Shown: in pieces, positions 27,386 through 35,284 of the stretch
How the letters are laid out: each line of letters opens with the position of its first letter
How positions within the stretch are numbered: the stretch's first letter is position 1
Notes under the pieces: model-generated
What the model was told of the DNA's origin: nothing
What the model saw: only the letters and a program-made list of their open reading frames with translations
Database searches by the model: none
Source: Ramlibacter lithotrophicus
GTDB lineage: Bacteria; Pseudomonadota; Gammaproteobacteria; Burkholderiales; Burkholderiaceae_C
Length of the DNA: 64,000 bases
Reading direction: 5' to 3'
Assembly (NCBI RefSeq): GCF_012184415.1
Contig: NZ_VTOX01000013.1
Span: 1-64,000, forward strand
Position numbers and translations under genes: made by a program

Positions 27386-28376
27386 GAGTAGTCGTCGCAA
27401 ACCAGGCTGCCTGTCCACGGTCTTCGCGGCTGCGGCTGATCTGGCCCAGAGTGGCCGAGGAACACGCGAGCATTCTCGCCGGCCCGCGTTCGGGTGAAGT
27501 CGTAGACCACCGCCTTGAGTTGCTCGCTTTGGGCAGCGGCGTACGCCCACAGGCAGGCACGGTGCGTCTTGCCGCTGCCCGGATCGAGCATCGCCACCGG
27601 CGTCTCATCGGCGTGCAGCACCTGGCAACGCAGCAGGTGTTCCTTCAGGGCCTCCACGACTGGCTGCAGGCGCACCCCGCATTGGCCGATCCACGCGCCC
27701 AGCGTCGATCGCGGGATCGCCAGGCCGGCGCGCGCGAAGATCGCTTCCTGGCGATACAGCGGCAGGTGATCCGCATGCTTTGCCACCAGCACGTGCGCGA
27801 GCAGGCCCGCAGTCGGGATGCCCTTGTCGATCACGGCCGCTGGACCGGGCGCTTGTACCAGCGTGCGGCAATCGCCGCACGCCCACTTGCCGCGGATGTG
27901 ACCTCCACGGTGAACACGCCCGGGGTGTAATCGAGCTTCTCGCTGACGTCCTCGCCGATGCGCTTCATCTGGCGGCCGCAGTTGCAGTTGGTGTTCTCGG
28001 GCTCGTGGCTGCGGTCCACGCGCGGCAACTCGGGCGGCAGCGGGGCGCGCTTGGGCTTTTTCTTCTCGCCGTTGTCTGCTTCGGCCGGCTTTTTGGTCAG
28101 CTGCTCGAGTTGCTCTTCCAGCGTGGCGATGTCGGCGGCCACCGCCTCATCGAAGAGGGCGCGCTGCTCGGCGTTCAGGCGCTCGCTTTTGACGCCGAAC
28201 TGGACGCGTTTGAGCTGCGCGAGCTCGAAGGTGAGCTTGTCGATCTTGGCATCGTGCCACTGGATCTCACGCGAGGCGCGCTGGCTTTGCTCGGTCAACT
28301 GGCGTGCCAGATCGCGCAGTTGCTCAACGCTCAGCTGGTCGAGGTATTCGCGGTCAATGGTCGTCACGTCGATCAT
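27386..28376 (-). pseudogene. tnpC: IS66 transposase TnpC, frameshifted and truncated
   Basis: From the start at 28376 the first frame encodes the leucine-rich N-terminal region, the Lys/Pro-rich hinge and the zinc-binding NCNCGRQMKRIGEDVSEKLD segment. Near 27834 the frame shifts, and the DDE domain continues as DKGIPTAGLLAHVLV and HADETPVAMLDPG. Homology ends at VCDDYSG, before the rest of the catalytic domain. It is not functional. Confidence 0.85.
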
Positions 28377-28440
28377 CGGCGTGCAGTATCGCGCGCGACC
28401 ACCGGGGATGCATCCGCAGATGCACGGATTGCGCGTCAGA

Positions 28441-28782
28441 TCACAAGACACGGATCACGCCGGCCTCGCCGATGCGCTGCCAGGGCAGGCCGAGCACCAG
28501 CGCATCGAGCTGCTCGCGCGTGAGCGTCAGGCGCCCGCCCTCGTCCTTGGGCCAGGCGAAGCGGCCCTGATGCAGCCGGCGCGCCGCCAGCCAGATCCCG
28601 ACGCCGTCGTGCACGAGCACCTTCATGCGCGTGGCGCGCTGGTTGGCAAAGCAGTAGGCATGGTGCGGGCGCGCGGCGCCGAACACCTGAACGACGCGCG
28701 CCAGCGCCGTCTCGCTGCCCGCGCGCATGTCCAGAGGGGTCGTGCTCAGCCAGATCGCGTCGATGCGGATCAACGCAGCCAC
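28441..28782 (-). CDS. tnpB: IS66 accessory protein TnpB (Orf2)
   Basis: A 113-residue IS66 Orf2-like protein. It has the family pattern IDAIWLSTTPLDMRAGSETAL, the RATRMKVLVHDGVGIWL strand and the C-terminal GLPWQRIG. The GTG at 28782 is chosen because homology begins at IRIDAIWL and the longer frame runs through tnpA in the wrong frame. It appears intact, but its partner tnpC is broken. Confidence 0.85.
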   Translation of the reverse strand: MAALIRIDAIWLSTTPLDMRAGSETALARVVQVFGAARPHHAYCFANQRATRMKVLVHDGVGIWLAARRLHQGRFAWPKDEGGRLTLTREQLDALVLGLPWQRIGEAGVIRVL

Positions 28783-28790
28783 TCCGCCAG

Positions 28791-29150
28791 CTAGGCCCCG
28801 CACTGCGAGGCTGCGGCAGCCGGCCAGACGATCTTCACCGTCGTTCCGGCGCGCTGCAGCTCGATCTGGATATCCGTCTGCTCCGCCAGCGCCGGCAACG
28901 CCAGCGGCATAAACCCTTCGTTGACGGGACGTGACACTGCTGCTTCGACTACCGGAAGACTCGGCGGCGTCTTGCGCTCGGCCTCGACCACCCATTTGCG
29001 TACCATGGTGGCGTTCAGTCCGTGCGCCAGGGCGACGGCGGCCATGGACACGCCAGGCTTCCTGCACTCCCGGATGACCGCAGCCTTGAATTCGACGCTG
29101 TGCCGCCGGCGGCGGCGCCGCCCCATCAAATCGACCCCGTAAGTGTTCAT
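28791..29150 (-). CDS. tnpA: IS66 accessory protein TnpA (Orf1)
   Basis: A 119-residue helix-turn-helix protein (HSVEFKAAVIRECRKPGVSM, then HGLNATMVRKW) with a basic run of six Arg near the N-terminus. An alternative start is the second Met at 29126 (MGRRRRRR), which has GGGGT upstream. Its 5' portion is the sequence repeated at the window's left edge. Confidence 0.82.
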   Translation of the reverse strand: MNTYGVDLMGRRRRRRHSVEFKAAVIRECRKPGVSMAAVALAHGLNATMVRKWVVEAERKTPPSLPVVEAAVSRPVNEGFMPLALPALAEQTDIQIELQRAGTTVKIVWPAAAASQCGA

Positions 29151-29227
29151 GTGTCCGCGTGAGTTAAGCGGACACGAGGCTCCTACGCAGCGGCCGCGCG
29201 GTCAACATGTGTTCCCTAGTCGCTTAC

Positions 29228-29251
29228 GTTCAAACAAGCGGAGCCACTTCT
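29228..29251 (-). repeat. Isolated IS3 terminal sequence
   Basis: These 24 bp are the exact reverse complement of the IS3 copy-A end at 23321-23344. This is the last 24 bp of another IS3 copy, the rest of which was displaced by the IS66 insertion. As a result 23321-29251 is bracketed by a perfect 24-bp inverted repeat. Confidence 0.85.
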
Positions 29252-29622
29252 GGGATCGGGCGCTGCGCGCCCGATAGGCCATGGGCATGTGGACGATGCA
29301 CCTGCGGCGCATCGTCCACATGCCCACAGCCTTCTACTATGAAAAATCAAGTACCCGAAGAAACGACAACATCACTCCGGGTAACATTCCTTCGTGAGGC
29401 AACACGACCGGTCAAGATAATTGTCGCCGGCCATCGGACGCCGCGTTGATCGCCAACGAAAGGTCGTCAGCCAACACTGGTGAATCTTGCGATGGGGTGC
29501 ACATTGATGCCGCGAACATCTCGATCACTTCGCCCGCAGGTGGGAAGTCGACGACCTCCGCCTCGGCTCCATTGCTCATCCGTTGCACTTTGAGGCAACT
29601 GCGCAAGAGTGCCATGGTTGTG
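29252..29622. other. Gap with two strong adjacent hairpins and no convincing gene
   Basis: This 371-bp gap follows the IS3 remnant. At 29255-29275 ATCGGGCGC and GCGCCCGAT form a 9-bp stem with a 3-base loop. At 29282-29326 TGGGCATGTGGACGATGC pairs perfectly with its complement around a 9-base loop (18-bp stem). No U-run follows, so a simple terminator for etfBA (which ends at 29623) is not obvious. A minus-strand frame 29579-29412 (55 codons) exists downstream of etfA, but it has no recognisable family and I do not call it as a gene. Confidence 0.55.
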
Positions 29623-30555
29623 CTAGATCTTTGCGACCAGTTCCGGCACAGCCGTGAACAAATCCGCTTCAAGCCCGTAATCCGCCACACTGAAAATCGG
29701 TGCTTCCGGGTCCTTGTTGATCGCCACAATAACCTTGGAATCCTTCATGCCGGCCAAATGCTGGATGGCGCCCGAAATGCCGGCGGCAATGTACAGCTGG
29801 GGCGCCACGATTTTGCCGGTTTGGCCCACCTGCCAGTCATTGGGCGCGTAGCCTGCGTCCACCGCGGCGCGGGACGCCCCGAGCGCGGCGCCCAGCTTGT
29901 CCGCCAGCGGTGTCATCACTTCATTGAATTTCTCTGCCGAACCTACCGCGCGGCCGCCCGCGACGATGACCTTGGCGGCCGTCAGTTCGGGGCGGTCGCT
30001 CTTCGCGAGCTCATTGCCCTCGAATTTGCTCTTGCCGCTGTCGGCCACGGCGGCTGCGGTCTGGACCGACGCGCCGCCGCCGACAGCCGCGGCTGGGTCG
30101 AAGCCGGTGGTGCGCACGGTGATCACCTTCTTTTCGTCCAGGCTCTGGACAGTGGCGATCGCGTTGCCGGCGTAGATTGGACGCTCGAAGGTATCGGGGC
30201 TGTCGACCTTCGTCACGTCGCTGATCTGCCCGACGTCGAGTTTGGATGCCACTCGCGGGGCGATGTTCTTGCCACTGGCGGTGGCCGGGAAGAGGATGTG
30301 GCTGTAGGCGCCCGCGATGGTCAGCACCTGCGCGGCCATGTTCTCGGCCAAGCCGTGGGCGAAGTGCTCGCAGTCGGCGTGGATGACCTTGCTCACGCCG
30401 GTGATCTGCGACGCGGCCTTGGCTGCGTCCCCGGCATTGTGGCCGGCCACAAGCACGTGGACGTCGACGCCGCATTGGACGGCGGCAGTGACGGTGTTGA
30501 GGGTCGCGCCCTTGATGGAGGCGTTGTCGTGTTCGGCAACAACAAGTGCGGTCAT
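29623..30555 (-). CDS. etfA: Electron transfer flavoprotein, alpha subunit
   Basis: A 310-residue FAD-binding ETF subunit. The C-terminal FAD signature is clear: VGQTGKIVAPQLYIAAGISG followed by HLAGMKDSKVIVAINKDPEA and the AD in FSVADYG. The N-terminal domain begins TALVVAEHD. It accepts electrons from the many acyl-CoA dehydrogenases in the window and passes them to ETF:quinone oxidoreductase (not present here). It lies 1 bp after etfB. Confidence 0.97.
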   Translation of the reverse strand: MTALVVAEHDNASIKGATLNTVTAAVQCGVDVHVLVAGHNAGDAAKAASQITGVSKVIHADCEHFAHGLAENMAAQVLTIAGAYSHILFPATASGKNIAPRVASKLDVGQISDVTKVDSPDTFERPIYAGNAIATVQSLDEKKVITVRTTGFDPAAAVGGGASVQTAAAVADSGKSKFEGNELAKSDRPELTAAKVIVAGGRAVGSAEKFNEVMTPLADKLGAALGASRAAVDAGYAPNDWQVGQTGKIVAPQLYIAAGISGAIQHLAGMKDSKVIVAINKDPEAPIFSVADYGLEADLFTAVPELVAKI

Positions 30556-30556
30556 G

Positions 30557-31306
30557 TCAGATCACCTTGGCTTCGTTCTTGAGTTTGGCAACGAGGGTTG
30601 CGACATCCGGCACCTTGATGCCGGCCGAGCGCTTGGGCGGCTCGGTCACTTTGAGGGTCTTCAGGTGCGGCTTGATCTCCACGCCCAGGTCGGCGGGCTT
30701 GACGGTGTCCAGCTGCTTCTTCTTGGCCTTCATGATGTTGGGCAGCGTCACGTAGCGCGGCTCGTTCAGGCGCAGGTCGGCCGTGATGATGGCCGGCAGG
30801 CTGACCGACACGGTTTCCAGCCCGCCGTCCACTTCACGCGTGACACGGGCCTCGCCGGCAGCAATCTCCACCTTAGAGGCGAAGGTGGCCTGCGGCAGGT
30901 CGCACAGGCCGGCGAGCATCTGGCCGGTCTGGTTGGCGTCGTCGTCGATGGCCTGCTTGCCCAGGATCACCAGGCCAGGTTGCTCCTTGTCCACCAGGGC
31001 CTTGAGCAGCTTGGCCACCGACAGCGGCTGCAGTTCTTCCGTCGTTTCGACCAGGATGGCGCGGTCGGCGCCGATGGCCAGCGCGGTGCGCAGGATCTCC
31101 TGGCATTGAGCGACGCCGCAGGAGACGGCGATGACTTCGGTGGCTACGCCCTTTTCCTTCAGGCGCACGGCCTCTTCGACGGCGATCTCGTCGAACGGGT
31201 TCATGCTCATTTTCACGTTGGCGATGTCGACGCCAGTGTTGTCCGACTTGACTCGGACTTTCACGTTGTAGTCGACCACACGTTTGACCGGTACCAGGAC
31301 CTTCAT
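30557..31306 (-). CDS. etfB: Electron transfer flavoprotein, beta subunit
   Basis: A 249-residue ETF beta subunit that binds AMP and docks with acyl-CoA dehydrogenases. It shows the MKVLVPVKRVVDYNVKV start, SMNPFDEIAVEEAVRL (ETF beta signature) and the recognition-loop region AKKKQLDTVKPADLGV. AGGAAAC precedes the ATG. With etfA it forms the shared electron sink of the clusters. Confidence 0.97.
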   Translation of the reverse strand: MKVLVPVKRVVDYNVKVRVKSDNTGVDIANVKMSMNPFDEIAVEEAVRLKEKGVATEVIAVSCGVAQCQEILRTALAIGADRAILVETTEELQPLSVAKLLKALVDKEQPGLVILGKQAIDDDANQTGQMLAGLCDLPQATFASKVEIAAGEARVTREVDGGLETVSVSLPAIITADLRLNEPRYVTLPNIMKAKKKQLDTVKPADLGVEIKPHLKTLKVTEPPKRSAGIKVPDVATLVAKLKNEAKVI

Positions 31307-31368
31307 GCTTGTTTCCTGTTGATGCGAATGGATGCGGCCCGGCCGCGTGACGCGGCGGACGGTTGGAT

Positions 31369-32136
31369 TCAGTTCTTGGAAGAACGGGCGCGGAGGAACT
31401 CCGCGATCAATGCGCGCGTGCTCTCGTTTCGATATAGATCGCGTGTCTCGGCAACTTCAGTGCGGAAGCCTTCTTGGTTTGCGGGCGCCGCAGCCGCGAT
31501 GCACCGCTTGCACGCGGCGAGCGCGGCCGCGGGCAGCCGGGCCAGGGAGGCCGCGAGGTCTGCCGCGCGTTGTGGCAGATCGTGCGCGGAAACGGACCAT
31601 TGCACCAGGCCGAGGTTGCGCGCCTCTTGCCCTTTCACCGTTTCGGCGCCTAGAATCAGGCGCGAGGCCACCGCCGAACCGGCGATCAACGTCAGGCGCT
31701 GGGTGCCCCCGGCACCCGGAAGCAGCCCCAGGCGCGACTCTGGCAGGCCCACTGTCGCCTCGTCCGCCATGATGCGCAGGTCGCACGCGAGGCAGAGTTC
31801 GAGCCCGCCGCCTAGTGCCGCGCCCCCAATCTCAGCGACGGTGACCTGAGACAGGCGAGCGAGTCGCGCGTACGCTTGCTGCATTCTCCCCACGACGCGC
31901 ATCATCGCTTCGACACCGGCGTCGGAGGCGAGCGACGCCGAAAGCAGGTGCAGGTCCGCGCCAGCACAGAATACGCGCTCGCTGCTTCGCAGGTGGAGCA
32001 CGGCGACCGCTTCCTCTCCCTCCAGCCGTTTGAGGCACGCTTCGAAGGCGTCGAGCCACTCGAGGTTGATCGCATTGGCGGGCGCACGCTTTAGCGTAAG
32101 CACCGCCAGAGCGCCTTCAATTTCAAGATTCAGCAC
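31369..32136 (-). CDS. Enoyl-CoA hydratase/isomerase (crotonase) family protein
   Basis: A 255-residue crotonase. GAALGGGLELCLACDLRIM and TVGLPESRLGLLPGAGGTQRL hold both catalytic glutamates (ELC and PES). The GTG at 32136 has GAGGACC upstream. It follows the Bug gene (43 bp) and precedes etfB on the same strand, so 33181-29623 may be one operon: Bug, crotonase, etfB, etfA. The N-terminus is short (MLNLEIEGALAVL), as is normal for the family. Confidence 0.9.
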   Translation of the reverse strand: MLNLEIEGALAVLTLKRAPANAINLEWLDAFEACLKRLEGEEAVAVLHLRSSERVFCAGADLHLLSASLASDAGVEAMMRVVGRMQQAYARLARLSQVTVAEIGGAALGGGLELCLACDLRIMADEATVGLPESRLGLLPGAGGTQRLTLIAGSAVASRLILGAETVKGQEARNLGLVQWSVSAHDLPQRAADLAASLARLPAAALAACKRCIAAAAPANQEGFRTEVAETRDLYRNESTRALIAEFLRARSSKN

Positions 32137-32179
32137 GGGTGGTCCTCTGTCAGTCTGTTCGGTCTGTCAGACGTGCGGA

Positions 32180-33181
32180 TCAGATCCGAATGTTCACTTC
32201 GCGGATCACCCGGCCCCAGCGTTCTCGCTCTTCGGCGAGATACGCCGAGAGTTGCGCGGGCGTCATCGGAGGCGCTTCACGGCCGAACGGCACGAGTCCC
32301 GGATTGGCGGCGATGATCTCGGTGACGCCGCGGTTCAGCTGCTGAACGATGTCGGCCGGCGTGGCCGCGGGTGCGGAAAGCACGAGGGCAGGCAGGTTGA
32401 CGACGCGCGGTAACCCGAGTTCGCCGAAGGTCGGGGTCTGCTCGAAGCCCTCGATTCGGCGGGTGTGGCTCACGGCCAGGGGCCGCAGTTCGCCTCGGCG
32501 CACGAACTCGATCGTTTCAAATGGCGTTGTCAGAGCCATCGTTAGCCGCGCTTCACGCAAATCCGCATGCATGTCCACAGATCCGCGGTACGGAACGATG
32601 GTGAGGTTCAGACCTGATTCGCGCTTCAGGAGTTCCGATGCTAAGTGAGTTGTAGCTCCCAGCTGCGTTACGCCGATGCTGCCCTTGTCTGGCTGTGTCC
32701 GCAGGAATTGGACGAGCTCCTGCCATGTAGCGATATTCAGCTTGGGGCTTACCACCAGCACACCGGGGCCGCGCTGCAGCAGCGCCACGGGAGCGAGGTC
32801 ACGCGCAGGGTCAAACGGAAATGGCTGGCCTGAGTTTTGCCAGATGAAGTAGTTGTTGATGATCTCCGCAGGTCCGGAAGACAGCAGCGTGTACCCGTCC
32901 GGAGCTGCCTTGGCGACGGCATTCGCCGCGAGCACGCCTCCCGCGCCGGCCTTGTTTTCGATGACGAACTGTTGGCCGAACCGAGCCGAGAGGCGTTGCA
33001 TTACAGAGCGCGTAGGCACATCGATCGGACTGCCTGCATTGGAGCCCACGAGCACGCGTACCGGGCGTGCGGGCCAGGACTGCGCCATCGCCATCGCAGG
33101 TACGGCTGCTGCCGCGCCGGCTGCAATGCGGCACAGGAACCGGCGCCGCGAATAGTAGCCAGGATCAAAGGTGTTTCTCAT
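32180..33181 (-). CDS. Bug/TctC-family periplasmic substrate-binding protein (Tat-type signal)
   Basis: A 333-residue binding protein. The N-terminus has a twin-arginine motif (SRRRFL) followed by a hydrophobic Ala-rich stretch ending at AMAQ, pointing to Tat export, unlike the Sec-type leader of the paralogues at 13567 and 58459. Bug landmarks follow: WPARPVRVLVG, VIENKAGAGGVLAA, and APDGYTLLSS. It is divergent from the CoA-transferase at 33311 with a motif-B operator between. The ligand is unknown; a carboxylate is likely. Confidence 0.9.
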   Translation of the reverse strand: MRNTFDPGYYSRRRFLCRIAAGAAAAVPAMAMAQSWPARPVRVLVGSNAGSPIDVPTRSVMQRLSARFGQQFVIENKAGAGGVLAANAVAKAAPDGYTLLSSGPAEIINNYFIWQNSGQPFPFDPARDLAPVALLQRGPGVLVVSPKLNIATWQELVQFLRTQPDKGSIGVTQLGATTHLASELLKRESGLNLTIVPYRGSVDMHADLREARLTMALTTPFETIEFVRRGELRPLAVSHTRRIEGFEQTPTFGELGLPRVVNLPALVLSAPAATPADIVQQLNRGVTEIIAANPGLVPFGREAPPMTPAQLSAYLAEERERWGRVIREVNIRI

Positions 33182-33232
33182 ATATATGCCCTTAGATGTT
33201 GACGACGCTAGCGTGCGAGATTATTATGCTGT

Positions 33233-33246
33233 CGAACGATCGTTAG
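33233..33246. promoter_or_regulatory. Motif B operator, site 1
   Basis: CGAACGATCGTTAG contains the perfect 10-bp palindrome AACGATCGTT at 33235-33244. It lies in the divergent gap between the Bug gene (start 33181) and the CoA-transferase (33311). The same motif recurs at 45991, 56884 and 59451. Confidence 0.68.
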
Positions 33247-33310
33247 GTTGCTGCAGTATCTCACTGATTGGCGCCACTGGCAAGCCTTTCATACCACCAG
33301 GAGACCTCAT

Positions 33311-34567
33311 TTGCCCACCGCCGCTCCGGTCCTTTCTGCCCATACTCCCCGCGAGTCCGGCTCGCCTGCCGCACTCGCGGGCATTCGCGTCCTCGACTTC
33401 ACCCGCCTGATCGCCGGACCGTACGGCACCATGCTGCTGGCGGACCTGGGCGCCGACGTCATCAAGGTTGAAAATCCTCTTACCGGCGATGACGCGCGCG
33501 GCCTGAAGCCGCCTTCGCTCGGCGGCGAGAGTTCGCTGTACATCTGGACCAACCGGAACAAGCGCAGCATCGCAATCGATCTGCGGCTTCCCCAGGGACA
33601 GGAGCTTGCCCAGGAACTCGCGGCCCATGCTGACGTTGTCGTGGAGAACTTCTCGACAGGAGTCATGGAGAAGCTCAACCTCTCTTACGACACGCTGAGA
33701 GCGTGCAATCCCCGCTTGATCTATTGCTCGGTGTCGGCATTCGGCAGGCAGGGTGCCTTCGCCCATCGTCCCGGCTACGACCCCGTGGTGCAGGCGGAGA
33801 CCGGCTTCCTTTCAATGAATGGGTTCCCGGACCAAGACCCGGTTCGCGCTGGGCCTTCGGTCATCGACATCTCGACAGGGATGATGACCAGTAACGCGAT
33901 TCTGGCAGCCCTCATGGCGCGCGAACGCCATGGGATCGGCCAATATGTCGAAGTCACGATGTTTGACGATGCGATCGCGCTAACGGGCCAGTACGGCATG
34001 AACTACCTCATGACGGGCGAGGACCAGCAGCGGCCAGGCAATGGATCGAACACCGCCGAACCCGTAGGGCTGTTCCCAACCACGAACGGCCCCCTTTATC
34101 TGACATGCGCGAACGATCGCAATTTCCAAAAGCTCGTCCTCGAGGTGCTCGAGCGTCCGGAACTGGCGCAGGATGAGCGCTTCCGCACGAACGCCGGCCG
34201 CATGATGCACCGCAAGGAACTGCACGAAGTCCTGCGCGGTCATTTCCGTGAGCGGGGACGCGAGGAATGGTTGAAACGTGGCCACGAATGCGGTGTTCCA
34301 ATGGGCTTGGTTCGCACGATTCGCGAGGCGTTCGACTCCGACGAGATGCGGGAACGCCGCCTGCTTTCCAAGATTCCTCACCCCACGGCTGGCGAGGTCC
34401 CCAACATCGCGCCGCCGTTTCACTTCTCGGAAACACCCATCGTCAACCCGGTAGCCGCACCGCTACTCGGCGAGCACACAGATAGGATCCTGACGGAACT
34501 TCTGCAAGCGTCCAAGGACCGCCTTGCTGGCCTAAAAGCAGCAGGCGTGTTCGGAGACCGCTCGTGA
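33311..34567 (+). CDS. CaiB/BaiF (family III) CoA-transferase
   Basis: A 418-residue class III CoA-transferase that would move CoA from one acyl group to a carboxylic acid substrate. It shows GIRVLDFTRLIAGPYGTMLLADLGADVIKVE, TNRNKRSIAIDL and the catalytic Asp D186 in SVIDISTG, which forms the aspartyl-CoA intermediate. TTG at 33311 is chosen: AGGAG sits seven bases upstream, while the longer frame to 33248 starts within the operator region and lacks a site. Its stop overlaps the nitroreductase start (GTGA). The motif list is split here: N-terminal GIRVLDFTRLIAG, then ADLGADVIKVE. Confidence 0.9.
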   Translation: MPTAAPVLSAHTPRESGSPAALAGIRVLDFTRLIAGPYGTMLLADLGADVIKVENPLTGDDARGLKPPSLGGESSLYIWTNRNKRSIAIDLRLPQGQELAQELAAHADVVVENFSTGVMEKLNLSYDTLRACNPRLIYCSVSAFGRQGAFAHRPGYDPVVQAETGFLSMNGFPDQDPVRAGPSVIDISTGMMTSNAILAALMARERHGIGQYVEVTMFDDAIALTGQYGMNYLMTGEDQQRPGNGSNTAEPVGLFPTTNGPLYLTCANDRNFQKLVLEVLERPELAQDERFRTNAGRMMHRKELHEVLRGHFRERGREEWLKRGHECGVPMGLVRTIREAFDSDEMRERRLLSKIPHPTAGEVPNIAPPFHFSETPIVNPVAAPLLGEHTDRILTELLQASKDRLAGLKAAGVFGDRS

Positions 34568-35268
34568 ACGCGCGGCTTGAAAATAGCCGGCTTCTCAAAG
34601 AGAGCACTTTAGAGGAGGTGTTGCGGGAGCGCTTCAGCTGCCGCGCTTTCCTGACCAAATCCGTTCCCAGGTCGGACATTCAGGCCATACTGCGCCTCGC
34701 CCAGCGAACAGCGACGTGGTGCAACACGCAACCCTGGCACGTGTACATCACCGAAGCCGAAGGCACCAATCGTCTGCGTCAGTCCCTCTATGCGCAGGCG
34801 CAATCTGCGTCGTCCAGCCAACCCGATATCCCGTGGCCGCGGGAATATAGGGGAGTCTATTTGCAGCGCCGCCGCGAAGCGGGGTTTACGCTGTACCGCG
34901 CGCTCGGCATCGCACGTGACGACACCGCAGGCCGCTCACGGCAGTTGCTAGAGAACTACCGCTTTTTCGGGGCTCCGCACATGCTCGTCGTGACGACCGA
35001 CGAGGCGCTGGGGCCTTACGCCTACCTCGATTGCGGTGGCTACGTAGCTAACTTCCTATCGGCTGCGCACGCCCACGGCGTGAGCACATGTGCTCAAGCC
35101 GCCATCGCGCACCACGCTCCGCTCGTTCGCAACCACTTCGGCATTCCACCCGAACGTACGATCGTCTGCGGAATCTCCTTCGGATATGCGGACCGCGAGC
35201 ACCCCGCGAACAGTTTTCGCCTGCCACGCGCCGACATCGCCGATGCGGTGGAGTGGGTAACTCATTGA
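34564..35268 (+). CDS. Nitroreductase-family FMN oxidoreductase
   Basis: A 234-residue nitroreductase-fold protein. FMN-contact RFSCRAF is near residue 23, NTQPWHVYI near 54-62, and the C-terminal GISFGYAD near 200 is typical. It lies inside a catabolic operon between a CoA-transferase and an aldolase-like gene, overlapping the first (GTGA) and 16 bp from the second, so it probably reduces or dehydrogenates an intermediate of the pathway instead of detoxifying nitro compounds. The reaction cannot be predicted from sequence. Confidence 0.88.
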   Translation: MNARLENSRLLKESTLEEVLRERFSCRAFLTKSVPRSDIQAILRLAQRTATWCNTQPWHVYITEAEGTNRLRQSLYAQAQSASSSQPDIPWPREYRGVYLQRRREAGFTLYRALGIARDDTAGRSRQLLENYRFFGAPHMLVVTTDEALGPYAYLDCGGYVANFLSAAHAHGVSTCAQAAIAHHAPLVRNHFGIPPERTIVCGISFGYADREHPANSFRLPRADIADAVEWVTH

Positions 35269-35284
35269 ACTGGAGGTATTTTTC

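Larger units (their letters stand above)
27386..29227 (-). mobile_element. IS66-family element (copy 1), truncated
   Basis: Genes tnpA, tnpB and part of tnpC lie on the minus strand. The tnpA-side end is intact at 29227 (outward GTAAGCGAC). The tnpC-side end is missing because coding homology stops near 27386, where the RIT element begins. The last 127 bp are nearly identical to the window's first 127 bp and in the same orientation. The intact end abuts a 24-bp IS3 terminus at 29228, so this IS66 inserted into an IS3 copy. Confidence 0.82.

Noticed and set aside
29412..29579. 55-codon minus-strand frame downstream of etfA
   Set aside because: No homology I recognise and no clear ribosome site; left as an open gap instead of a gene.
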